Positions 1 through 6,995 of a stretch of DNA of 9,564 nt are shown piece by piece. Each line of letters opens with the position of its first letter. Position 1 is the stretch's first letter. Below the pieces are notes generated by a model. The model had not been told where the DNA came from. It ran no database searches and was given only the letters and a program-made list of their open reading frames with translations. Source of the stretch: Acidobacteriota bacterium (GTDB taxonomy: Bacteria > Acidobacteriota > Blastocatellia > Pyrinomonadales > Pyrinomonadaceae); the NCBI GenBank assembly GCA_024640445.1, contig JAHEEZ010000133.1, forward strand, positions 1-9,564. The letters are read 5' to 3'. The translations under genes and the position numbers were made by a program.

Positions 1-1
1 T

Positions 2-799
2 TCCAAGGATTTCCTGAAGATCGCCGGCGATAACATTGAAAAGACGCACCACATCAGCCTCTTCGAGGCCTGTCCCATCGCTGACGGGATCGCTGAAAGA
101 ACTGTCTTTGCTGAATACGGGGCGATCTTTGTCGCGAGCGGCGGGGCGACTATCCCCTCAAGATGCATTTTTGCCGATGGATCGGCTGTCCTGACCTTCC
201 AAAACAGCGTCCGTTCAAAGACGATGACGGTCGGTGGATCGAGAATAACACTTCAGGAAGCGGCAATGAACGCCCTTGCAGAAGCCAGGGAGGAAGGCAG
301 AAAACGCGGGCTAAGTATTACGCCGCGCGGCGGTTCGATCGCCGCGAAAAGGAGCTTTGCCGATACGAAGAGGCTTTGGGACTCAAGATTTCTTCCGGCG
401 CTGGACTATTGGACGGGAAAAGGCAGGATAAGCAAGAAGGAAGCATCGGCCGCCAAGGCTCTGAGCATTGCCGACCAGATATCGACTGTCCTGAACTGGG
501 AGACAGAGAGCATATACTTCGCGAAAGGATTCAGTAAGTCCATCCTGTTCTCCGTTGCAGCCCCGGGCGCATCGCAGCATATCTCGATGCTCGCACTCGA
601 TGTGCAGCAGTTCAGCAACAGGAAAGTCCGCGATCTGCTCGCGAAACACGGCTGGTTCCAGACGGTTCGCAGTGACTTTCCTCATTTTACGTATCTCGGC
701 GTGACCAGGGAACGGCTCGGAACCCTGGGCCTAAAGAAGGTTTTGCAGGACGGCTACGAGTTCTGGGTTCCGGACCTTTCAGAAGAAGTTAAGAATTGA
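2..799 (+). CDS. M15/VanY-like metallopeptidase domain protein (5'-partial)
   Basis: The frame is open from base 2 to a TGA at 797-799, giving 265 visible residues; the N-terminus lies outside the window. An ATG at 224 would give 191 aa, but the frame stays open and protein-like upstream, so it is probably internal. Near the C-terminus the stretch APGASQHISMLALD (His193 and Asp200 of the visible part) matches the SxHxxGxAxD zinc-ligand pattern of peptidase M15/VanY D-Ala-D-Ala carboxypeptidases, with Met for Gly. About 25 residues later SDFPHFTYLG (Asp225, His228) matches the family's ExxH site with Asp for Glu. Such enzymes trim peptidoglycan stem peptides outside the cytoplasm; whether this one is active is unknown. 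The first ~90 visible residues match no domain I recognise. Kinase 1 starts 6 nt downstream, suggesting co-transcription. The motif match is good, the substrate is not established. Confidence 0.6.
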   Translation, partial: SKDFLKIAGDNIEKTHHISLFEACPIADGIAERTVFAEYGAIFVASGGATIPSRCIFADGSAVLTFQNSVRSKTMTVGGSRITLQEAAMNALAEAREEGRKRGLSITPRGGSIAAKRSFADTKRLWDSRFLPALDYWTGKGRISKKEASAAKALSIADQISTVLNWETESIYFAKGFSKSILFSVAAPGASQHISMLALDVQQFSNRKVRDLLAKHGWFQTVRSDFPHFTYLGVTRERLGTLGLKKVLQDGYEFWVPDLSEEVKN

Positions 800-805
800 A
801 CCGCG

Positions 806-3763
806 ATGTCACTTAGTCCCGGAGACAAACTCGGAAGGTACAACATCCTGTCGGCGATCGGCGTGGGCGGAATGGGAGAGGTGTATCTTGCCGAGGATAC
901 GTCGCTTGAGCGAAAGGTCGCGATCAAGATACTCGGTAAGGAATTCAACGACGACGCCGAGAGGCTGGGACGTTTCGTCCAGGAAGCCAGATCCGCGTCT
1001 GCTTTGAATCATCCAAACATTCTCACGATCTACGAGATCACAAAAGAGAAAGACACCAACTACATCGTCAGCGAATACGTCGAGGGAGATACTGTAAAAC
1101 GGATCCTCAAATCCGGACGTCCGCCGCTTTCGAAAGCCCTGGATATCGCGGTCCAGACGGCGTCGGCGCTTGCAACCGCGCACGAAGCGGGTATCGTCCA
1201 CAGGGACATCAAACCCGCGAACATAATGGTCCGCAGCGACGGGCTCGTGAAGGTGCTGGACTTCGGAATCGCGAAGATCGTACAGACGGCGTTCGACCAG
1301 TCCGCCCAGGGCGAAGCGCCAACCCGCGCCCAGATCGGTACCGAGCCGGGTGTGCTGATAGGCACGCCAAGATACATGTCGCCGGAGCAGGCCCGGGGAC
1401 GGCACGTCGACCAGCGCAGCGACATCTTCAGCTTTGGTCTCGTGCTCTACGAGTTGTTTTCCGGGACAAGAGCGTTCGAAGGCGAGGACACGATGGACCT
1501 GGTCAGCGCGATCCTCAGGGACGAACCGGCTCCGATCAGCGCCGCGGTCCCGAACTTCCCTGCCGAGTTGGAGAAGATGGTCACCAAGACCTTGCGGAAA
1601 GATCGCGAGCAGAGATATCAGAATATCCGCGACCTGATGATCGACCTTGAGGACGCCAGGGACGATCTGAAGTATTCGATAAAGACCGGAGGCGGCGGAG
1701 AGGAGACGATCGACCAGAAGATACATGCAACCGAGGCAGATCCGACCTTCTCGACGGGAAAACTTTCGACCCTGATAGTAAAGGAGCGGCGGTTCTCGAT
1801 CCTGCACGCGCTCGGATTTGCGGCGCTCGCCGTCGCTCTGGTCGGCGGCTATTTCTGGTACGACTCCTACAACCACGCCGCGGACCTTTTTTCGAAAGAC
1901 TTCAAGATCTCCGAAATCGCAACCTGGAGCAGCGCGCCTGGTGAACTCTCAAGCACCGCCAGGTTCTCGCCGGACGGGAAGCTGATCGCGTTCTCGTCGA
2001 CAAGGTCTGGCACAAAGGATATCTGGGTGATGCAGTCGAATTCGAAGGAGGCGATCCAGATAACCAAGGACGAATTCGCGAACACCGATCCGGTTTGGTC
2101 GCCGGACGGATCCGAGATCGCGTACTTTTCCGACAAGAAGACCTCCCCAGGCGAAGGCGGGCCCAGAACAGGTATATGGCGGATCTCGGCGCTCGGGGGC
2201 CAGCCCAAGCCTGTCGGCCCGATCGCGGATGGTGTCAGCGAACTGCGGCGATGGACGAAAGGTGGAAAGATCATCTTCGAGGCAAGGAATGAACTTTTCA
2301 CGATTGACATTTCAAACGGACAGACAGAAAAGCTAACCGTTGAGAAGCCGCCCGAAGGGCGCGTTATCTGGGCCGACGCATCGGAAGACGGCCAAAAGTC
2401 GGCGTTCGTCATTGAGAAAAATGGGACCTGGCAGATCCTCGAAGGCGAATCCGGGAACGCGAATTTCGAAGTCTTAGCGAGCCGGAGCTCCAAGATCAGC
2501 GAGGCGGTCTGGTTCCCATCATCCTCCTCATGCTTCTTCAGTTCTCCAGAAAACGGAGTAGATCAGATCTTCGCTGCGGCAGCAGGATTCGTAGAGGCCA
2601 TACAGATCACGAATTCCGTTACAGGGAGCTCGGTGGTCGATGTGTCCTCAGACAGCAGAAGCCTTTTGTTCAGCTCCTCTCGGGAAGATTCGAACATCTG
2701 GCGGGCAGATGTGGGCGGAAAGAGCGAGTCTCCGGTCGTCCAGGGAATCAGTTCAGAACTTTGGCCAAACGTGTCGCCAGATGGGACTTTGGTTGTCTTC
2801 CAGACAATTCGAAATCTCGACCGTGGAGACAAATTGCAGACGGGTCCAATAGCAGTGGCAAAAGCAGATAAGACCGTCGGATCCGATGATCCGCTTACTG
2901 TCACCGATAACGGTTATGCGCCTGAATGGTCTCCGAACGGCGACCTGATCGCCTTTGGGAAGCAAGCGAGTGACGGTGAGCGGCTGCTGGTAGCCAATCC
3001 GGGCGGAGGCGGTGAAAGACTGCTTGCCTCAGACATGAAGGGACTCGGGTATTCGGTTTCGCCTTACAACCGTGTCCAGACGAGCGATTTTTCGTGGAAA
3101 TCGGACGGCACTGGGATAGCATACGTTTCCGTTGCGAATAATACCGAGAACATATGGCTCGCCCCGATTGACGGATCTGGGGCTAAGGCACTTACACGAT
3201 TTGCGGCGGGTGGGGATTCCGTTGGGTGCCCTCTGTTCTCACCGGACGGCGACAGGGTCGCTTTCTACTCGCAATCGAAAGGCACAACGAAAGATGGCAC
3301 TACCAAGCGAAGGCTGTGGACTGTCGACCCGGCGGATGGCAAGACAGAGCAGGTATTTGAATCGGAAGAAGTGATCCGGCTTCTGGGATGGTCCGAAACC
3401 GGGTCTCAATTGATCTTCGCGGAGGCCTCGAAGTTCAGCAGCCTGCCGCCGGAGGTAATACTTTGGCGGGTAAACATGGACGGTACAGGAAAAGCGGAGA
3501 TCGCACGGCTCAAGAACGCTTACTTTTACAATATATTCCTGTCCGGCGATCGCAAGACGCTTGCCTACGCCGCCCGCGAGAAAGAACTTGACGACATCTG
3601 GCTGATACCGGCCGGCGGAGGTTCCGCAAAGAAGATCACGAACAACAACGATACCGAGACTTATTTTTCAAGTCTCACCTGGGCGCCCGACGGGAACGCC
3701 ATCTACTTTGGAAAACAGACGCGGTTCAGTCTGCTTTCCATGATCACAAACCTGAAGGAATGA
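806..3763 (+). CDS. Transmembrane Ser/Thr protein kinase with C-terminal PD40/TolB-type beta-propellers (kinase 1)
   Basis: This 985-aa protein should phosphorylate Ser/Thr in the cytoplasm in response to a signal at its extracytoplasmic C-terminus. The Hanks kinase core (about 11-290) is complete: glycine loop G19-x-G21-x-x-G24, Lys41 in VAIK, helix-C Glu60, catalytic H132-R133-D134 with Lys136 and Asn139, D152-F153-G154, and SPE 192-194. The activation loop holds Thr173, Thr179 and Thr187 as possible autophosphorylation sites. A polar linker leads to one membrane segment at about 331-350. Residues 385-970 carry about eleven degenerate WSPDG-x-IAF repeats (near 385, 428, 611, 652, 706, 761, 808, 860, 910 and 957), the PD40 pattern of TolB-like propellers. 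This is long enough for two propellers. The ATG at 806 aligns with the other kinase starts; only a weak, distant purine run precedes it. It lies 6 nt after the peptidase-like gene and 10 nt before a secreted protein, so these probably form one operon. Confidence 0.93.
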   Translation: MSLSPGDKLGRYNILSAIGVGGMGEVYLAEDTSLERKVAIKILGKEFNDDAERLGRFVQEARSASALNHPNILTIYEITKEKDTNYIVSEYVEGDTVKRILKSGRPPLSKALDIAVQTASALATAHEAGIVHRDIKPANIMVRSDGLVKVLDFGIAKIVQTAFDQSAQGEAPTRAQIGTEPGVLIGTPRYMSPEQARGRHVDQRSDIFSFGLVLYELFSGTRAFEGEDTMDLVSAILRDEPAPISAAVPNFPAELEKMVTKTLRKDREQRYQNIRDLMIDLEDARDDLKYSIKTGGGGEETIDQKIHATEADPTFSTGKLSTLIVKERRFSILHALGFAALAVALVGGYFWYDSYNHAADLFSKDFKISEIATWSSAPGELSSTARFSPDGKLIAFSSTRSGTKDIWVMQSNSKEAIQITKDEFANTDPVWSPDGSEIAYFSDKKTSPGEGGPRTGIWRISALGGQPKPVGPIADGVSELRRWTKGGKIIFEARNELFTIDISNGQTEKLTVEKPPEGRVIWADASEDGQKSAFVIEKNGTWQILEGESGNANFEVLASRSSKISEAVWFPSSSSCFFSSPENGVDQIFAAAAGFVEAIQITNSVTGSSVVDVSSDSRSLLFSSSREDSNIWRADVGGKSESPVVQGISSELWPNVSPDGTLVVFQTIRNLDRGDKLQTGPIAVAKADKTVGSDDPLTVTDNGYAPEWSPNGDLIAFGKQASDGERLLVANPGGGGERLLASDMKGLGYSVSPYNRVQTSDFSWKSDGTGIAYVSVANNTENIWLAPIDGSGAKALTRFAAGGDSVGCPLFSPDGDRVAFYSQSKGTTKDGTTKRRLWTVDPADGKTEQVFESEEVIRLLGWSETGSQLIFAEASKFSSLPPEVILWRVNMDGTGKAEIARLKNAYFYNIFLSGDRKTLAYAAREKELDDIWLIPAGGGSAKKITNNNDTETYFSSLTWAPDGNAIYFGKQTRFSLLSMITNLKE

Positions 3764-3767
3764 GGAG
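3763..3767 (+). promoter_or_regulatory. Shine-Dalgarno AGGAG for the secreted protein
   Basis: AGGAG overlaps the last base of the kinase 1 stop codon and sits 6 nt before the ATG at 3774. It is the only strong ribosome-binding site seen before any gene here, and it fixes that start. It also suggests translation in the same transcript as kinase 1. Confidence 0.75.
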
Positions 3768-3773
3768 AAAAGA

Positions 3774-4250
3774 ATGCGATTCATATCAAACAAAAAAGTA
3801 CTGCTAATGGCTTTCGCTTTGGGGATATTGGCAACGGTTTTCGCCGCGGTAAACCCTGCATACGCGCAATGCTCGCCGCCGAGCGACCAGGACGTGATAA
3901 GCCGCTTTTACGCTAAGATGGGCGCAGACAAGAACCTCGCCTCGCAGGTAAATCAGTTGAACTTCTCGGTCGTCAAGGACCCGGTTTCCGGAGCTGTGCA
4001 GGCGTGGAAACCCTATGGCTGGGTAAAGACCAGTGACGACGTCACAAGGGTCTTCGATATCATGGGTGAGGTCTTCAATGATCTTGGCGGGATCAAGTGT
4101 GTCGGAAGCATCATGTTCAATCCCCAGTTCCTCAAGACCGAGAGTGAATGGCCCCAGGATCTCAAGGCGGGTACCTGCAGCGGCTCCACCGAGCCGTGCG
4201 GAGACATCTGCATCCCCAAAGGCGAAAGCTGTAACATCAAGGGGCGGTAG
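3774..4250 (+). CDS. Small secreted BON-like protein with cysteine-rich C-terminal tail
   Basis: This is a 158-aa protein. The N-terminus is a clear Sec signal peptide: basic MRFISNKK, a hydrophobic stretch to about residue 26, and a probable cut after AYA (residues 29-31). Residues 38-118 look like a BON domain, with an Asp-Xaa-Asp-Val-Ile start, a helix containing ADKNLAS, a strand, a V-x-A-W/G-W-V turn, a second helix and a final GGIKCVGSI strand. BON domains bind membranes or ligands in periplasmic proteins such as OsmY. The mature part has six cysteines (33, 109, 135, 142, 146, 153), four of them in the last 24 residues around PCGDICIPKGESC, so up to three disulfides are possible outside the cytoplasm. 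A good SD sits 6 nt upstream and kinase 1 ends 10 nt before it, so it is probably co-expressed. A role as ligand or partner of the kinase sensor is only an inference, and the BON assignment is moderate. Confidence 0.8.
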   Translation: MRFISNKKVLLMAFALGILATVFAAVNPAYAQCSPPSDQDVISRFYAKMGADKNLASQVNQLNFSVVKDPVSGAVQAWKPYGWVKTSDDVTRVFDIMGEVFNDLGGIKCVGSIMFNPQFLKTESEWPQDLKAGTCSGSTEPCGDICIPKGESCNIKGR

Positions 4251-4259
4251 GAGAATGTT

Positions 4260-4310
4260 GAGGAACGAGGAGTGAGGAGATTGATAGTTGGTAATCAATA
4301 GTTGATAGTT
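4260..4310 (+). repeat. Element A, left arm: 7-bp heptad repeats
   Basis: The sequence divides into consecutive heptads: GAGGAAC, GAGGAGT, GAGGAGA, TTGATAG, TTGGTAA, TCAATAG, TTGATAG, and a trailing TT. The first three are variants of GAGGANN and the rest of TTGATAG. The phase may extend back to about 4251, right after the stop codon. Bases 4274-4295 are complementary to 4405-4426 at 20 of 22 positions, so the arm can pair with the right arm. Confidence 0.85.
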
Positions 4311-4389
4311 GCAGAGGATTCGGAGATACAGGCAATTATCAAGTTTTCGAGCGATCGGCGGCCTACCCGCCAATATTTGGCAGTTCCCA
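4311..4389 (+). other. Element A, 79-nt spacer between the inverted arms
   Basis: This stretch lies between the two arms and is not in clear heptad phase, apart from one CAATTATC at 4333-4340. It contains a GC stem, GGCGG (4357-4361) and CCGCC (4367-4371), with a 5-nt loop. An overlapping weaker inverted pair, GCCAA and TTGGC, lies at 4369-4381. No ORF here is convincing. It has no obvious sequence similarity to the spacer of element B. Confidence 0.5.
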
Positions 4390-4452
4390 AATTACCAATT
4401 TTCAATTATCAACTATCAATTTCCTCGGTCCTCAGTCCTTTCCTCTCAGTCC
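4390..4452 (+). repeat. Element A, right arm: nine heptads abutting the kinase 2 start
   Basis: Exactly nine heptads: AATTACC, AATTTTC, AATTATC, AACTATC, AATTTCC, TCGGTCC, TCAGTCC, TTTCCTC, TCAGTCC. The first group is the reverse complement of the left-arm TTGATAG type, the second of the GAGGA type. The arm ends 3 nt before an ATG at 4456 and 9 nt before the preferred kinase start at 4462. It is pyrimidine-rich where a Shine-Dalgarno would be expected. Confidence 0.85.
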
Positions 4453-4461
4453 TGGATGCGT

Positions 4462-6942
4462 ATGACGCTTGACCCCGGCACAACCATTTCCCACTACCGC
4501 GTCCTTTCCAAGATCGGCGAGGGAGGGATGGGTGAGGTGTATCTGGCGGAAGACGAAGTGCTTGAGCGGAAAGTCGCCCTTAAGATCCTCAGCGAGCAGT
4601 GCTGCAAGGAATCGGACCGCCTCCAGCGTTTCATTCGCGAGGCTAAGGCCTCGTCGGCGCTGAACCACCCAAACATAATCACGATCTACGAGTTCGGCGC
4701 GGTCGGTGAGAGCCATTTCATCGCTTCAGAGCTCATCGAGGGACAGACCTTGGGCTCGATCCTCGAGGGCGGTTCGGTTGGGCCGGAGGACGCCCTGAGG
4801 ATCGCGACACAGGTCGCTTCCGCCCTCCAGGCGGCGCACTCCGCCGGGATCGTCCATCGCGACATAAAGCCCGACAACGTGATGGTCCGCCCGGACGGGA
4901 TCGTAAAGGTTCTGGATTTCGGCGTCGCCAAACTGTTGGAACACAAGCGGGCTAGACCATCAGGCTCGGAGGACGCAACGAGGATCAGAATTGACACCTC
5001 GCCGGGCATGATAATCGGGACGGCGAACTACATGTCGCCCGAACAAGCCTCAGGCAAGCCGATCGACCACCGCTCCGACATCTTCAGCTTCGGTGTCCTG
5101 CTTTACGAGCTCCTTACAGGAAGACTGCCTTTTGGCGGCGTAACACCGGTCGAGGTGATCGGCGCGATCCTCTATAAAGAACCGGTGCCTTTGTCCGAGG
5201 CCGCCCCGGCCGCACCTGAACGGCTCTGTAGTATCGTCGCGAAGGCGATGGAAAAGGATGTTTCCGATCGCTATCAGGACGTCGGCGAGATCCTCGAGGA
5301 CATTAGGCTCGTTTCCGGATCGAGTGCCGGCATTCAGCCGGTAACGGCGGGCGACGCACTTGCGGTTGAAGCAAAGACCCGGATAATGAGTGCCCCGGGA
5401 ACGGGCGATCCCGGAGTTCCCGACACTGTGGCTCAAGAGTCCACCGGGACGCATAGGTCCAGGCTCCCTGAAGGGGCGCTTCCCGCCCTCATCATCATTC
5501 TTGCTGCGATAGGGATCAGCATCGGCTACATATATTATTCTGCGGGCGGGGCCGAGCCTTTGAAGTCCGTGGCGGTGATGCCCCTTGAGACGAGCGAGGG
5601 AGGTTCCGACACCGAGTATCTTTCGGACGGCCTGACCGACTCGCTCATTGGAGACCTCTCGAAGATACCGGGACTTAACGTCAAGGCGCGAAGCACCGTT
5701 TACTTCTTTAGAGACAAGAAGCTCTCGACCCAGGAACTGGGAAAACAGTTGGACGTGCAGGCATTGCTTCAGGGACGAGTCAACCAGCGCGGGAACGACT
5801 TGTCGCTGAGTTTGGAACTGGTAGACACTTCCACCGGCGACGTGATCTGGTCAGAACAGTTCAGCCGCGGTATGGGGAATCTGATCGACCTGCAGAAAGA
5901 CCTTGCAAAGGAGGTCACGGAAAGCCTTCGGCTCAGCATCTCGGCGGAACAGGAACAAAGGATAACGCGCTTCTATACCGAGAATTCCGAGGCGCAGAGG
6001 CTCTACCTGCTGGGACGGTTCCATTGGAACAAGAGAAGCCCGGAGGATTTCCGGAAGGCCGAGGCGAGCTTCAAGGAAGCGATAAGACTGGACCCGAAAT
6101 ACGCACTTGCCTACGCGGGACTTGCAGACGTTTACCAACTGATCCCGGCGTACGACAAGACAGCAGATCCAAAAGAGTATATGCCTCTGGCCTCGGCAAC
6201 CGCCCGGAAAGCGATCGAGCTCGACGGAACACTTGTGGAACCTGTGGCGACCCTCGCGCGGATCCAGTACGCTTACGACCGGAATTTCGGGGAATCCAGG
6301 AGATCATTTGAGCGTGCTCTGAAGATGGACCCGAATTACGCCCCGGCCCGATATTGGTTTGCTCAACTTCTGCTGACTACCGGAAGAAAGGAAGAGTGCC
6401 TGGCGCAATTGGAAAGGGTTTTGGAGATCGAGCCCTTCTCGCTTGCGGCGAACAGAGTGTATGCGTTTTCCCTCCTCACTGCAGGCAAGGAGAAGGAGGC
6501 CGAGACCCAATACAAGAAGACCATCGAACTGTTTCCTGACGACGCGACCTCAAGGGACGATTTCGGCTGGATCCTATGGAGAGAAGGAAGGCGCAAAGAG
6601 GGCCGGGAACACATACTTGAGGGACAACGACTCTCCGGTATGGACCAGACATGGATAGATAAGCTGCAGCGCTCCCTGGACAGCGGAGGAATGAAAGGCT
6701 ATTTTCAGACCCTTCTTGAGTACAGGCTCGACAGGCAGCAGGACGCCTTCTACCGAAACTACAGCATCGCCATATGCTACGCGGCGATGGGAGACAAGGA
6801 CAAGGCATTCGATTATCTTGACCGGGCCGTTCAGGACCGGGACACTTCGCTGGTCTTTGTGGGCATTGACGCTGGCCTCAAGTCACTTCAGGATGACCCT
6901 AGGTTCAGGAAGCTGACCGAAAGGATAGGGCTCCCACAATGA
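4462..6942 (+). CDS. Transmembrane Ser/Thr protein kinase with TolB-N/FlgO-like domain and TPRs (kinase 2)
   Basis: From ATG 4462 this is an 826-aa protein. The start is chosen because MTLDPGTTISHY aligns without gaps to the N-termini of kinases 1 and 3. ATG 4456 would add only two residues, and a longer TTG-initiated frame from 4309 would translate the heptad element. The kinase core (11-285) is intact: G19-x-G21-x-x-G24, Lys41, Glu60, H132-R133-D134, D152-F153-G154, SPE 192-194, with activation-loop Thr173, Thr179 and Thr187. One membrane segment lies at about 338-358. Residues 368-469 (SVAVMPL, EYLSDGLTDSLI, LNVKARS, LLQGRVNQRG) resemble the TolB N-terminal/FlgO-like domain found beside TPRs in bacterial regulators. 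About five or six TPRs follow (507-790), with typical A-x-x-x-F-x-x-A-I-x-L-D-P ends. No Shine-Dalgarno is visible. Its C-terminal half is paralogous to the next gene. The ligand is unknown. Confidence 0.93.
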   Translation: MTLDPGTTISHYRVLSKIGEGGMGEVYLAEDEVLERKVALKILSEQCCKESDRLQRFIREAKASSALNHPNIITIYEFGAVGESHFIASELIEGQTLGSILEGGSVGPEDALRIATQVASALQAAHSAGIVHRDIKPDNVMVRPDGIVKVLDFGVAKLLEHKRARPSGSEDATRIRIDTSPGMIIGTANYMSPEQASGKPIDHRSDIFSFGVLLYELLTGRLPFGGVTPVEVIGAILYKEPVPLSEAAPAAPERLCSIVAKAMEKDVSDRYQDVGEILEDIRLVSGSSAGIQPVTAGDALAVEAKTRIMSAPGTGDPGVPDTVAQESTGTHRSRLPEGALPALIIILAAIGISIGYIYYSAGGAEPLKSVAVMPLETSEGGSDTEYLSDGLTDSLIGDLSKIPGLNVKARSTVYFFRDKKLSTQELGKQLDVQALLQGRVNQRGNDLSLSLELVDTSTGDVIWSEQFSRGMGNLIDLQKDLAKEVTESLRLSISAEQEQRITRFYTENSEAQRLYLLGRFHWNKRSPEDFRKAEASFKEAIRLDPKYALAYAGLADVYQLIPAYDKTADPKEYMPLASATARKAIELDGTLVEPVATLARIQYAYDRNFGESRRSFERALKMDPNYAPARYWFAQLLLTTGRKEECLAQLERVLEIEPFSLAANRVYAFSLLTAGKEKEAETQYKKTIELFPDDATSRDDFGWILWREGRRKEGREHILEGQRLSGMDQTWIDKLQRSLDSGGMKGYFQTLLEYRLDRQQDAFYRNYSIAICYAAMGDKDKAFDYLDRAVQDRDTSLVFVGIDAGLKSLQDDPRFRKLTERIGLPQ

Positions 6943-6995
6943 GTCCGCAATTTATCCGCGGAGATCGAGGATAGATCTGCGACTGACCGACCAAT

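Noticed and set aside
163..537. A 124-codon plus-strand frame near the left edge
   Set aside because: It overlaps the peptidase-like gene in another frame, has low-complexity basic/polar composition, and shows no domain.
809..1876. A 355-codon open frame on the minus strand opposite kinase 1
   Set aside because: It mirrors the kinase coding sequence, is rich in Arg/Asp as expected of an antisense shadow, and shows no recognisable domain.
3774..3875. Lipoprotein signal on the small secreted protein
   Set aside because: The residue before the first cysteine is Gln and the preceding residues do not form a lipobox; AYA fits a normal signal peptidase I site.
4281..4308. TTGATA as a sigma-70 -35 promoter box
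   Set aside because: The hexamer recurs every few heptads as part of the repeat and has no convincing -10 partner at standard spacing.
3804..4373. A 189-codon minus-strand frame across the secreted protein and element A
   Set aside because: Its first part translates the repeat region and the rest is antisense to a gene with signal peptide and SD.
4260..4452. CRISPR array or ordinary microsatellite
   Set aside because: The units are 7 bp, degenerate and inverted around a spacer; there are no uniform repeats of 24-40 bp with unique spacers.
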